Assembly: GCA_963784885.1 (NCBI GenBank)
Contig: CAWATA010000002.1
Location: forward strand, 62,001 to 126,000
Reading direction: 5' to 3'
Length of the DNA stretch: 64,000 nucleotides
Origin: RHKX01 sp963784885
Lineage (GTDB): Bacteria; Actinomycetota; Thermoleophilia; Solirubrobacterales; 70-9
Shown one piece after another: positions 42,269-49,589 of this stretch (within the stretch, counting starts at the first letter, position 1; every line of letters starts with the position of its first letter). The position numbers and the translations under genes are program-made. The notes below the pieces were generated by a model. It was not told where the DNA came from, made no database searches, and worked only from the letters and a program-made list of their open reading frames with translations.

Positions 42269-42284
42269 ACCGGGATATCCCGGT
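42269..42284. promoter_or_regulatory. 16-bp perfect palindrome in a divergent promoter region
   Basis: ACCGGGATATCCCGGT is identical on both strands and lies 40 bases upstream of the DUF7144-like start. Its symmetry without a loop suits binding by a dimeric regulator rather than an RNA hairpin. Which protein binds is unknown. Confidence 0.4.
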
Positions 42285-42427
42285 GACGAGAAGGTAAATT
42301 CGCCATCGGACACGATTTTCATCCCGATGAGGTGATTCCTGCAGGAGCGGTCTACGCGATGCGGGCGATGGCCGAGCGCCGGAGAAGGGTAGTTTCCCGG
42401 TCGCAACTTCATCTGAAAGGAGATTCC

Positions 42428-42868
42428 GTGGAAACCGGAGAACTGGAGGGAATGGGCCCGATCGACTACGTGCTGGTCGAGTGGCCCGACGATCCGCCGA
42501 ACGGCGAGGTCGCGCCCGTCGTCTTCGATCTCGTCGATCGCGGGATCATCCGCGTGCTCGATTTCGCGATCTTCGCCAAGAACGACGACGGCGACGTCGC
42601 CGCGATCGACTTCGGCGAGCTGCCCGCGCATGCGGAGGCGCTCGAGGAGTTCCGGGGCGCCTCGTCGGGGATCCTCGGCGACGACGACCTCGCCGAGGCC
42701 GCTGCCGCGATCGACAACGGCGCCCTCGCGGCGTTGATCGTCTACGAGAACACCTGGGCCGCGCCGTTCGCCACCGCGGTCCGTCGCTCGGGCGGCCAGC
42801 TCGTCGCCAACGGCCGGATCCCGGTCCAGGCGTTCATCGCGGCGCTCGAAGCCGCCGAAGCCACCTGA
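42428..42868 (+). CDS. DUF6325-family protein
   Basis: The 146-residue soluble protein starts at GTG 42428, with AAAGGAG five bases upstream. The core GPIDYVLVEWP, IIRVLDFAIFAKNDDGD and ALIVYENTWAAPFATAVRRSGG match an actinobacterial family of unknown function (DUF6325/DUF1269-like) often paired with SHOCT-domain proteins, as here. No catalytic motif is evident. The SHOCT gene follows after 30 bases. Confidence 0.75.
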   Translation: METGELEGMGPIDYVLVEWPDDPPNGEVAPVVFDLVDRGIIRVLDFAIFAKNDDGDVAAIDFGELPAHAEALEEFRGASSGILGDDDLAEAAAAIDNGALAALIVYENTWAAPFATAVRRSGGQLVANGRIPVQAFIAALEAAEAT

Positions 42869-42898
42869 GTCACTCACAAAGCAGAGAGGAACCGACCG

Positions 42899-43174
42899 AT
42901 GCCAGGACTAGTCAGAGGAGTCGCCCGGACCGCCGTGGTCGCGGGCACCGCCACCGCCGTCAGCAATCGCGTCTCGCGTCGTCAGGCCGACCGCTGGGCT
43001 CAGCAGGAGCCGCAGCAGCAGCAGCAGTACGCCGCGCCGCCGCCGCAGGCAGCCCCCGCGGCGCCCGCGGCCGACCCGATCGCCCAGCTCAAGGAGCTCG
43101 GCGAGCTCCGCGACAGCGGCGTTCTCACCGACGAGGAGTTCGCGGCTCAGAAGGCCAAGATCCTCGGCAGCTGA
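42899..43174 (+). CDS. SHOCT-domain protein
   Basis: The 91-residue protein has a basic N-terminus, a Gln/Pro/Ala linker (QQEPQQQQQYAAPPPQ) and a C-terminal SHOCT motif, DPIAQLKELGELRDSG followed by VLTDEEFAAQKAKIL. SHOCT is a short helical module found at protein ends, probably for oligomerisation. AGAGAGGA precedes ATG 42899. It is probably co-transcribed with the DUF6325 gene. A strong hairpin follows its stop. Confidence 0.82.
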   Translation: MPGLVRGVARTAVVAGTATAVSNRVSRRQADRWAQQEPQQQQQYAAPPPQAAPAAPAADPIAQLKELGELRDSGVLTDEEFAAQKAKILGS

Positions 43175-43183
43175 ATCGGCGCC

Positions 43184-43219
43184 CGTTCCGGCCGTCCGCT
43201 CAGGCGGACGGCCGGAACG
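43184..43219. terminator. Bidirectional hairpin terminator
   Basis: CGTTCCGGCCGTCCGC (43184-43199) and its exact complement (43204-43219) form a 16-bp stem with a TCAG tetraloop, starting nine bases after the SHOCT stop. The loop contains the minus-strand stop of the VOC gene (43200-43202), so the stem overlaps that gene's last codons. It can act on both convergent transcripts. No U-run follows. Confidence 0.65.
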
Positions 43220-44087
43220 ATGTCGCCGCGCCCCAGGGATCGACGACCCTGATTCCGGCGTCGTCGCCCGTGACCGCGATTCCGGCGGCCTCGAATCGCC
43301 GCCGGAGCGCCTCGACCTCGTCTTCGTCGACGATCACCGTCCAGTGCTCGAGGCCGACCGCATCGGGCGGATTCGGCGGCACGCCCTCGCCCTTCCAGAC
43401 GTTCAGCCCGAGATGGTGGTGATAGCCGCCGGCCGCGACGAAGGCGGCGCTGCCGAAGTCGGTCATCACCTCGAATCCGGCGAGGTCGCGATAGAAGGCG
43501 AGAGCATCGGCGACGCTGCCGACGTGCATGTGGAGATGACCGACGCTGAGATCGCGGTCGGCGTGCTCGGGCAGCTCCTCGTCCGCCACCGCGTCGACGA
43601 GGTCCCCGAGGTCGAGCGGGCGCGGCCCGATCGTCGTCGGGTCGCGGAGATCGCCCCAGTGCTCGCGACCGCGGTCGGCTGCGAGCTCGATGCCGTTGCC
43701 GTCGGGATCGGGCAGATAGATCGCCTCGGAGATGCCGTGGTCGGAGGCACCCTGGATCGGCGTCCCGGTCTCCGCCAGCCGGCGGACGGCGCGGCCGAGG
43801 TCCTGTCGCGTCGGGAACAGGAGGGCGAAGTGGTAGAGGCCGGCATGGCGCCCGGCCGGCTGCGCTTCCGGGCTCTCGTGGAGCGTGAGCAGGTCCTCGC
43901 CGCCGGCCCCGAGCCTGGCGACGCCTTCATCTCGCCCGTGCAGCCTCAATCCGATCGAGCGCTCGTAGAAGCCGATCGAGCGGTCGAGATCGGTGACGAC
44001 GACGTGGACGGCACCGAGTCTCAGGCCGGCCGGGAGGACGGGTGCCTCGGCAGCCGCGACGGACCAGCTCGTGGAATCGTTGTTCAT
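43200..44087 (-). CDS. VOC-family dioxygenase/glyoxalase-like protein (CatE type)
   Basis: The 295-residue protein has two vicinal-oxygen-chelate modules. The first begins LGAVHVVVTDLDRSIGFYERSIGL and ends YLPDPDGNGIELAADR; the second begins VGHLHMHVGSVADALAFYRDL and includes GGYHHHLGLNVWKG. The layout is that of Bacillus CatE, a catechol-2,3-dioxygenase-like enzyme. Metal ligands would be the His and Glu residues at module edges. A ring-cleavage or glyoxalase function is plausible, not proven. Confidence 0.82.
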   Translation of the reverse strand: MNNDSTSWSVAAAEAPVLPAGLRLGAVHVVVTDLDRSIGFYERSIGLRLHGRDEGVARLGAGGEDLLTLHESPEAQPAGRHAGLYHFALLFPTRQDLGRAVRRLAETGTPIQGASDHGISEAIYLPDPDGNGIELAADRGREHWGDLRDPTTIGPRPLDLGDLVDAVADEELPEHADRDLSVGHLHMHVGSVADALAFYRDLAGFEVMTDFGSAAFVAAGGYHHHLGLNVWKGEGVPPNPPDAVGLEHWTVIVDEDEVEALRRRFEAAGIAVTGDDAGIRVVDPWGAATSFRPSA

Positions 44088-44147
44088 GCAACTATCGTCG
44101 CACGGTGCGCGCCGCTTGTAAAGCCGGCCCCGGGCCGGAGTCCCCGC

Positions 44148-45275
44148 TCAGTCGAAGACGACGGCCTGGCGGACCGCCTCGCCGCGGGCGAGGCGGTCGA
44201 AGCCCTCGTTGATCTCGTCGAGCGAGAGGCGATGGGTGAGGAGCCGGTCGACGTCGAGGCGACCCTGCCGGTAGAGGTCGATGAACTTCGGCAGATCGCG
44301 GGCCGGGACGCTGGACCCCAGGTAGGAGCCGCGCAGCGTCCGCTCCTCGGCGACGAGCGAGACCGCCGGGATGCTCAGCATCTGGCTCGGGTCCGGCAGG
44401 CCGACCGTCGTCGTGGTGCCGCCGCGCCGCGTGGCCTCGTAGGCGTCGGCGAGCACCCTGGCGCTTCCCACCGTCTCGATCGTGTGGTCGGCGCCGCCGT
44501 CGGTGATCTCGCGGATCGCGGCGACGGCGCCGGGCCCGGCTTCGACGGAGTCGGTGGCGCCGAGCTCACGGGCGAGCTCGAGCTTGTCGGGGACGACGTC
44601 GACGGCGATGATCCTGCCGGCGCCCTGAAGGACCGCCCCGAGCAGGGCGGAGAGCCCGACGCCGCCGAGTCCGAAGACGGCGACGCGCTGTCCGGGCTCG
44701 ACCCGGGCGGCGTTGACCGCGGCCCCGACACCGGTGAGAACCGCGCAGCCGAACAGTGCTGCGATCTCGTACGGGATGTCCGGGTCGACCTTCACTGCCG
44801 AGGCCTGCGAGACGACGATGTGGTCGGAGAAGGCGGAGACGCCGAGGTGGTGGTTGATCTCCTCACCCTCGGGCGTGGTGAGGCGCCGGTCGCCGTCGAG
44901 CAGCGTGCCGGCTGCATTGGCGGCCGCGCCGAGCTCGCAGAGCGCCGGGCGCCCGGCGCGGCACGGCTCGCACTCGCCGCAGGCGGGAACGAAGGCGAGG
45001 ACGACGTGATCGCCGGCGGCGAAGGCGCTCACGCCCGGCCCGGGCTCGACCACCTCGCCTGCCGCCTCGTGCCCGAGCGCCATCGGCATCACCCGCGGGC
45101 GCGTCCCGTTGATCACCGAGAGATCGGAGTGGCAGAGGCCGGCGGCGCCGACCTTGACCAGTAGCTCGCCCTGCCCCGGAGAGTCGAGCTCGAGCTCGAC
45201 GATCTCGAGCGGGTGCGACTCGGCGTAGGGCTCGGCCGCTCCCATCTCCCGCAGGACGGCACTCCGGATCCTCAA
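44148..45275 (-). CDS. Zinc-dependent alcohol dehydrogenase
   Basis: The 375-residue medium-chain dehydrogenase has the catalytic zinc motif GLCHSDLSVING, GHEAAGEV, the structural zinc lobe CGECEPCRAGRPALC and the NAD loop AVFGLGGVGLSAL. Its length and AGTLLDG insertion are typical of the class III-like aldehyde/alcohol dehydrogenases of actinobacteria. It overlaps the upstream thioesterase by four bases: TTG 45275 within the TGA overlap. Oxidation of an alcohol or a thiol adduct is likely, perhaps in detoxification together with OsmC. Confidence 0.88.
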   Translation of the reverse strand: MRIRSAVLREMGAAEPYAESHPLEIVELELDSPGQGELLVKVGAAGLCHSDLSVINGTRPRVMPMALGHEAAGEVVEPGPGVSAFAAGDHVVLAFVPACGECEPCRAGRPALCELGAAANAAGTLLDGDRRLTTPEGEEINHHLGVSAFSDHIVVSQASAVKVDPDIPYEIAALFGCAVLTGVGAAVNAARVEPGQRVAVFGLGGVGLSALLGAVLQGAGRIIAVDVVPDKLELARELGATDSVEAGPGAVAAIREITDGGADHTIETVGSARVLADAYEATRRGGTTTTVGLPDPSQMLSIPAVSLVAEERTLRGSYLGSSVPARDLPKFIDLYRQGRLDVDRLLTHRLSLDEINEGFDRLARGEAVRQAVVFD

Positions 45276-45718
45276 GATCCGCTCCCACCGGCCCGGAGGC
45301 GCTCGAGGCTCTCGCGCAGGCGAGGCGGCATCCGGGCCGGACGCCTGCTCTCGGCGTCGACGAAGACGTGAACGAACCAGCCGGTCGCCGCGGGCTCGGT
45401 TGCACCGACCGCGAACAGCGCGATCTCGTAGGTGACGCTGGAGTTGCCGAGCTTGCCGACGCGCAGGCCCGCCTCGACGTCGTCGGGAAAGGCGAGGCCG
45501 TCCCGATAGGTGCAGTGCGACTCGGCGCAGACTCCGATCACGTCGCCGGAGTGGATGTCGAGGCCGCCCTCGCGGATCAGCCAGCGGTTGATGACGGTGT
45601 CGAAGAACGCGTAGTACTCGACGTTGTTGACGTGCCCGTAGATGTCGTTGTCGGCCCAGCGGGTCTGCAGGGTCTCGACGTGCGGGTAGGCCTCGCGCGT
45701 CTCGGCGGCTTCGCTCAT
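45272..45718 (-). CDS. Acyl-CoA thioesterase, 4HBT hotdog fold
   Basis: The 148-residue protein has the YbgC-like signature RWADNDIYGHVNNVEYYAFFD near residues 20-40 (cited as RWADNDIYGHVNNVEYY), with the catalytic Asp, His and Asn. It hydrolyses a CoA thioester. It is translated between OsmC, 11 bases upstream on the minus strand, and the alcohol dehydrogenase, so the three form one operon. Confidence 0.88.
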   Translation of the reverse strand: MSEAAETREAYPHVETLQTRWADNDIYGHVNNVEYYAFFDTVINRWLIREGGLDIHSGDVIGVCAESHCTYRDGLAFPDDVEAGLRVGKLGNSSVTYEIALFAVGATEPAATGWFVHVFVDAESRRPARMPPRLRESLERLRAGGSGS

Positions 45719-45729
45719 CCGGACTCCGA

Positions 45730-46158
45730 TCAGTCGGCGAGCTTCGCCACGAGCGTGATCTCGGGTCCGCCGGCGAGCGCGACCGAGACCGGGCAGCCCC
45801 GCTTCGCCGCCTCGGCGAGCTTCGCGAACTCCTCGGCTTCGAGCCCGGGGACGGTGCCGACCGTCTCGAGCGCGATCTTGTGGATCACGAAGCCGTCGTC
45901 GGTCCGGCGCAGGTAGACGCTCGCATCGGTCTCGACGCTCTCGGGCGAGTGACCCGCGCGGCCGAGGATCAGCGCCAGCGCCATCGAAAAGCAAGAGGCG
46001 TGCGCGGCGGCGATCAGCTCCTCCGGATTCGTGCCCTTGCCGTCGCCGAATCGCGACGCCGCCGAGTAGTTGCCCTCGAGCGACTTCGTGCCGGTGGCGA
46101 CGGTGCCCGCGCCGCTCTCGAGGTCTCCCGTCCACTTCGCGTGGCCCGTAGCTGCCAT
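45730..46158 (-). CDS. OsmC-family peroxiredoxin
   Basis: The 142-residue hydroperoxide reductase has its two redox cysteines in place: Cys56 in AAHASCFSMAL and Cys122 in KRGCPVSVAL. The N-terminal GTKSLEGNYSAASRFGDG is typical of OsmC rather than Ohr. It removes organic hydroperoxides in the cytoplasm. AGGAGATC precedes ATG 46158. It heads an operon with a thioesterase and a zinc dehydrogenase and is divergent from xseA. Confidence 0.92.
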   Translation of the reverse strand: MAATGHAKWTGDLESGAGTVATGTKSLEGNYSAASRFGDGKGTNPEELIAAAHASCFSMALALILGRAGHSPESVETDASVYLRRTDDGFVIHKIALETVGTVPGLEAEEFAKLAEAAKRGCPVSVALAGGPEITLVAKLAD

Positions 46159-46264
46159 TTCCGATCTCCTCCACTGGTTGCCGTCGGGACCACCAGCATC
46201 GCAAGTCCGCCGCCCGATCGGGAGCTGACCGGACCCGATCCGGCCCGCCTGCGATCCTCGGTGG

Positions 46265-47659
46265 ATGGCAGAGCACCGCCAGGAGGCGATCCCCGGCGCC
46301 GCGCAGGCCGACCCGGCCGAGCCTGAGCAACGGCCGTACGCGGTCGGTCGCTACGCGGCGGCGCTGCGCGATTTCCTGCGCAAGCGCACCCGGGTCCAGG
46401 TGATCGGCGAGGTGACGAACCTCCGGATGACGGCGAAGTCGGCCTACTTCGAGCTTCGCGACGCCGAAGGCGCGATCCCCTGCTCGATGTGGCGCACCGA
46501 CTGGGAGCGGATGAAGCTCCCCGAAGGCGCGGTCCGTGACGGCACCGAGGTGGTCGTCTTCGGCGGACCCGACTACTACCCGGGCAGCGCCACCGCCTCG
46601 CCGTCGTTCAGCTTCCGCTGCACGCGGCTGCGGCTCGCCGGCGAGGGCGACCTGCTCGCCCAACTGGCGGAGCTTCGCCGCAAGCTCTCCGCCGAGGGGC
46701 TCTTCGACCCGCAGAAGCGTCTGCCCCGCCCGGCTCTGCCGCGGACGATCGGGATCGTCACCGGGCGCGGGTCGGCCGCCGAAGCCGATCTGCTCGCCGC
46801 CCTCGCCCGGCGCTCGTGGGCGGGCCGCGTGATCTTCGCCCACCCGCCGGTCCAGGACCGTCATGCCGCTCCGAAGATCGCCCGCGCGCTCGGCGACCTC
46901 GCGGCCGTGCCCGAGGTCGAGGTGATCGTCGTCGCCCGCGGCGGCGGCAGCCTCGCCGACCTCTGGGCCTTCTGCGACGAGAACCTGTGCCGGACGGTCG
47001 CGCTGCTACGGGTGCCGGTCGTCTCAGCCGTCGGCCACGAGTCGGACCGGACGCTGCTCGACGACGTCGCCGCGGTCTGCTGCTCGACCCCGACCCACGC
47101 GATCGAGGAGGCGGTGCGGGTCGACGTCGCCGCGCAGCGCCGACTCCTAGCGGCCGCCGCCGGCCGGCTGACGGTTCGCGGCGGCGACGCGGGACGGGGA
47201 AGGGCACGCCGCCTCGCCGCCGTGGCCCGGGCACTCGGCCACCACACCGATGGCCAGCGCCGGCGCCTGCATCAGCAGATCCGCGAGATCCGTGCCTCCG
47301 CGAGCCGGGCGATCGCCCGCGGCAATAGCCAGGGGGCGCGGCACGCGCTCGTGCTCGGACGCAAGCGCAGCGCCACCCTTCACAGCGCCGCGGGGGCCCG
47401 CGGGCGCCTCGCCGCCGGGGCTGTGGCCCTCGACCGCCACGCCGCCGCCGCCGCGAAGGGCCGCGGCGCGGAGCTGGGCCGGATCGCGCAGACGCTCGCC
47501 GCCCACGAGCCCGAGCGCGTCCTCGAGCGCGGCTACGCGATCGTCAGCGACGCCGAGGGTGATGTCGTCACCAGTGCCGAGGCGGCTCGGCGGCAAGAGC
47601 GGCTCCGCGTCCGCTTCAGCGACGATGATGTCCTCACGGAGGTGGTCGAGGATGAGTGA
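46265..47659 (+). CDS. xseA: Exodeoxyribonuclease VII large subunit
   Basis: The 464-residue protein has the N-terminal OB fold (VQVIGEVTNLRMTAKSAYFELRD, cited as VIGEVTNLRMTAKSAYFELR), and the catalytic domain GIVTGRGSAAEADLLAAL, VARGGGSLADLWAFCDE and SAVGHESDRTLLDDVA. A long helical, Ala/Arg-rich coiled segment and the terminal LERGYAIVSD follow. With XseB it degrades single-stranded DNA in both directions during repair. It overlaps xseB by eight bases. Confidence 0.94.
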   Translation: MAEHRQEAIPGAAQADPAEPEQRPYAVGRYAAALRDFLRKRTRVQVIGEVTNLRMTAKSAYFELRDAEGAIPCSMWRTDWERMKLPEGAVRDGTEVVVFGGPDYYPGSATASPSFSFRCTRLRLAGEGDLLAQLAELRRKLSAEGLFDPQKRLPRPALPRTIGIVTGRGSAAEADLLAALARRSWAGRVIFAHPPVQDRHAAPKIARALGDLAAVPEVEVIVVARGGGSLADLWAFCDENLCRTVALLRVPVVSAVGHESDRTLLDDVAAVCCSTPTHAIEEAVRVDVAAQRRLLAAAAGRLTVRGGDAGRGRARRLAAVARALGHHTDGQRRRLHQQIREIRASASRAIARGNSQGARHALVLGRKRSATLHSAAGARGRLAAGAVALDRHAAAAAKGRGAELGRIAQTLAAHEPERVLERGYAIVSDAEGDVVTSAEAARRQERLRVRFSDDDVLTEVVEDE

Positions 47660-47930
47660 GACGGAGACGACGGCGAACGGGGCGGAGGCGCCGCCGAGCT
47701 ACGAGGCCGCAGTCGAGCGCCTCGAGCAGATCATCCTCCGCCTCGACTCGGGGAAGGCCGAGCTCCGCGAGACGCTCGAGCTCTGCCGCGAGGGCAAGAC
47801 GCTCGTCGAGTACTGCAAGGGCGAGCTCGACGCGGTCTCGGGCGAGCTCCAGCGGCTCGATCTCGACGATCTCGTCCGCAAGCTCGAGGCCGGTGCCGGC
47901 GAAGCGCCCGAGCCCGGCTCGGTCTCCTAG
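47652..47930 (+). CDS. xseB: Exodeoxyribonuclease VII small subunit
   Basis: The 92-residue protein has the XseB signature SYEAAVERLEQIILRLDSG, then LELCREGKTLVEYCKGEL. ATG 47652 with GAGG upstream overlaps xseA, giving coupled synthesis of the complex in which several small subunits wrap the large one. Confidence 0.93.
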   Translation: MSETETTANGAEAPPSYEAAVERLEQIILRLDSGKAELRETLELCREGKTLVEYCKGELDAVSGELQRLDLDDLVRKLEAGAGEAPEPGSVS

Positions 47931-48032
47931 GTCGGCGCGAGAGGATTCCCGGGGGTCGGTCGATTTCCCGGCTACTCGTTTGACGCGCGGGCAGAAGGGC
48001 ACGTGGGGAGGCCCCCGAACGAAGGAGATGGC

Positions 48033-48464
48033 ATGCGAGTGATGGTTCTGGTCAAGGCCAGCAGCGACAGCGAGGAGGGCCGGATGCCCTCGGAAGAGAT
48101 GCTCAGCCGGATGGGCGCCTTCAACGAGGAGCTCGTCAATGCGGGCGTGATGCTCGCCGGCGATGGGCTCCACCCTTCGTCCGAGGGCTTTCGCGTGACG
48201 ATCCCGGCCGGTGGTGGCGAGCCGACCGTGACCGGCGGTCCGTTCACCGTGTCCGAGGATCTCGTCGCCGGCTTCTGGATTTGGCAGGTCGAGGACATGG
48301 ACGAGGCTCTCGAGTGGGCGCAGCGGATCCCCAACCCCGGCCCCGGCCCGGCCGGCACCGTCGAGGTGCGGCCGGTCTTCGAGGCCGAGGACTTCGGGGA
48401 CGAGTACACACCCGAGCTCCGCGAGCGCGATGAGCGGCTCCGCAGGCAGATCGAGGGCGACTGA
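48033..48464 (+). CDS. YCII/DGPF-domain protein
   Basis: The 143-residue protein begins MRVMVLVKASSDSEEGRMP, followed by MGAFNEELVNAGVMLAGDGLHPSSEGFRV, GGPFTVSEDLVAGFWIWQV and EVRPVFEAEDF. This is the PhnB/DGPF (YCII-related) family encoded widely in actinobacteria, frequently next to ECF sigma factors. Function is unknown; an enzyme or small-molecule sensor has been suggested for relatives. GAAGGAGA precedes ATG 48033. No partner sigma gene is adjacent. Confidence 0.85.
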   Translation: MRVMVLVKASSDSEEGRMPSEEMLSRMGAFNEELVNAGVMLAGDGLHPSSEGFRVTIPAGGGEPTVTGGPFTVSEDLVAGFWIWQVEDMDEALEWAQRIPNPGPGPAGTVEVRPVFEAEDFGDEYTPELRERDERLRRQIEGD

Positions 48465-48578
48465 GCGGCGACCCAGGAGGGCGCCGCCGCGGCCGCGTTC
48501 CTACGCCGCCGGGCCCCGGCGAGCCGCTCGGCGGACCCCATTTCCGCCTAAATAGCGAGGTCGCGGTTGCGGACCCCC

Positions 48579-48607
48579 TTGCGCTTCCCGGGGACCGCCC
48601 GTATGGT
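48579..48607 (+). promoter_or_regulatory. Promoter of the structured RNA
   Basis: TTGCGC (48579-48584) and TATGGT (48602-48607) are separated by exactly 17 bases. Transcription would start at about 48612-48615, at the first base pairs of the RNA's closing helix. Confidence 0.6.
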
Positions 48608-48610
48608 CGC

Positions 48611-48747
48611 TGCAGCGGTCCGGGAGAGAGAAAGAACTCCACGAAAGCCAAGTGGAGGGGCAGCTCTCAAGGCCGACTCGAGAGGCTTTGAACGCGCGAA
48701 GGCTACGCGCGAGGCAGGCCACCGAGTCGCCCCGGGCCGCTGCTTTT
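48611..48747 (+). ncRNA. Structured small RNA of unknown class
   Basis: An interval without a gene folds into a closed multi-branch structure. Closing helix P1 pairs 48612-48624 with 48731-48743 (13 bp, one G-U). P2 pairs GAGAG (48626-48630) with CTCTC (48664-48668) and carries hairpin P2a CTCCAC/GTGGAG (48637-48642, 48652-48657). P3 pairs GACTCG (48675-48680) with CGAGTC (48723-48728) and encloses P4 CGCGCG/CGCGCG (48693-48698, 48706-48711). The P2a loop AAAGCC (48644-48649) is complementary to GGCTTT (48684-48689), a probable pseudoknot. TTTT follows P1. A promoter lies just upstream, and the next gene has its own. It does not match tmRNA, RNase P, SRP, 6S or any riboswitch I can recall. 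Confidence 0.68.
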
Positions 48748-48770
48748 CGTCCTCGGGGCGGAAGCTGCGG

Positions 48771-48800
48771 TTGCGATCGCCCGCTCCCAACGGGTACCGT
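48771..48800 (+). promoter_or_regulatory. Promoter candidate of the thioredoxin-fold gene
   Basis: TTGCGA (48771-48776) and TACCGT (48795-48800), 18 bases apart, would start a message near 48807, about 22 bases before ATG 48829. If real, it separates the gene from the RNA upstream. Confidence 0.4.
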
Positions 48801-48828
48801 CGTCGGGCACCCGACCAGGAGGTCTCCG

Positions 48829-49092
48829 ATGGCCATCAAGCTTCACCGCTGCGGCATCCACTGGCTGAAGATCGACGCCCATCCGTGCTGGAAGGTGGAG
48901 AAGGCGCTGCGCGACCGCGGCCTCGAATACGAGGCCGTCTCCGAGCCGACCTTCCCGCGCAGCCGGCGCACCGCCGTCAAGGAGAACACCGGCCAGGAAG
49001 CCCTGCCGGTGATCGAGACGGCCGACGGCACCTGGATCCGCGAGGAGTCGAGCGTGCTGATCGAGCAGATCAACTCCGGCAAGTTCGACTGA
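48829..49092 (+). CDS. Glutathione S-transferase N-terminal-like (thioredoxin-fold) small protein
   Basis: The 87-residue protein is a lone thioredoxin fold: LHRCGIHWLKIDAHPCWKVEKALRDRG, cited as LHRCGIHWLKIDAHPC, and ALPVIETADGTWIREESSVL, the last matching the cis-Pro and glutathione-binding loop of GST/glutaredoxin N-domains. There is no C-terminal helical domain, so it is shorter than a GST. Cys9 and Cys20 are the redox candidates. AGGAGG (48817-48822) fixes the ATG. Confidence 0.78.
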   Translation: MAIKLHRCGIHWLKIDAHPCWKVEKALRDRGLEYEAVSEPTFPRSRRTAVKENTGQEALPVIETADGTWIREESSVLIEQINSGKFD

Positions 49093-49098
49093 CGCGCC

Positions 49099-49578
49099 TT
49101 GGCGGGGGACGACTTCCGGATCCGTCTCGCGGAGCCCGCTGACGCCGAGGCCGTCAGCGAGATCCTGCTCCGTGCCGGGCTGGCCGCCTGGGGCTCGTTC
49201 CTCGGCCCGGACCGGATCGAGGAGGCGAATGTCGGCCAACGACACCCGGCCGATGCCGTGGCCGTCGACGGCGAGGGCGTCTTCGCCTTCATCGCCTGGG
49301 AGGCGGACACGGGCGAGATCTCCCGCCTCTTCACCGACCCGCGCGGCCAGGGCCGCGGTGCCGCCGGGGCTCTCCTCGACGTGGCGCTCGACGCGCTTCG
49401 CGGCGCCGGCCACCTGCAGGCCTGGCTCTACACCGAGGAGCGCAACGAGGCCGCCGTCGGCTTCTACCTGAGCCACGGCTGGCGGATCGAGGGCGAGCCG
49501 CGGGTCCGCGACTGGCACGGCACCCGGCTGGTGGAGCCGCGCCTCGTCCACGACCTCGATCCGCGTCCGAGCGGATAG
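49099..49578 (+). CDS. GNAT-family N-acetyltransferase
   Basis: The 159-residue protein starts at TTG 49099, six bases after the preceding stop. It has the GNAT core: IRLAEPADAEAVSEILLRAG, EISRLFTDPRGQGRGAAGALLD with the acetyl-CoA loop RGQGRGAAG, and LYTEERNEAAVGFYLSHGWR. It transfers an acetyl group to an amine; the acceptor is unknown. Only a weak ribosome binding site is present, so translation may be coupled. Confidence 0.85.
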   Translation: MAGDDFRIRLAEPADAEAVSEILLRAGLAAWGSFLGPDRIEEANVGQRHPADAVAVDGEGVFAFIAWEADTGEISRLFTDPRGQGRGAAGALLDVALDALRGAGHLQAWLYTEERNEAAVGFYLSHGWRIEGEPRVRDWHGTRLVEPRLVHDLDPRPSG

Positions 49579-49589
49579 CGTCCGCCGCG

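Noticed and set aside
48625..48670. Resemblance of GGGAGAG and CTCTC segments to a glycine riboswitch
   Set aside because: The conserved GCCGAAGGAGCAA-type core is absent, and the closing helix and pseudoknot do not fit that fold.
48652..48828. N-terminal extension of the thioredoxin-fold protein through the RNA region
   Set aside because: AGGAGG at 48817-48822 marks ATG 48829, and the upstream codons show no protein character.
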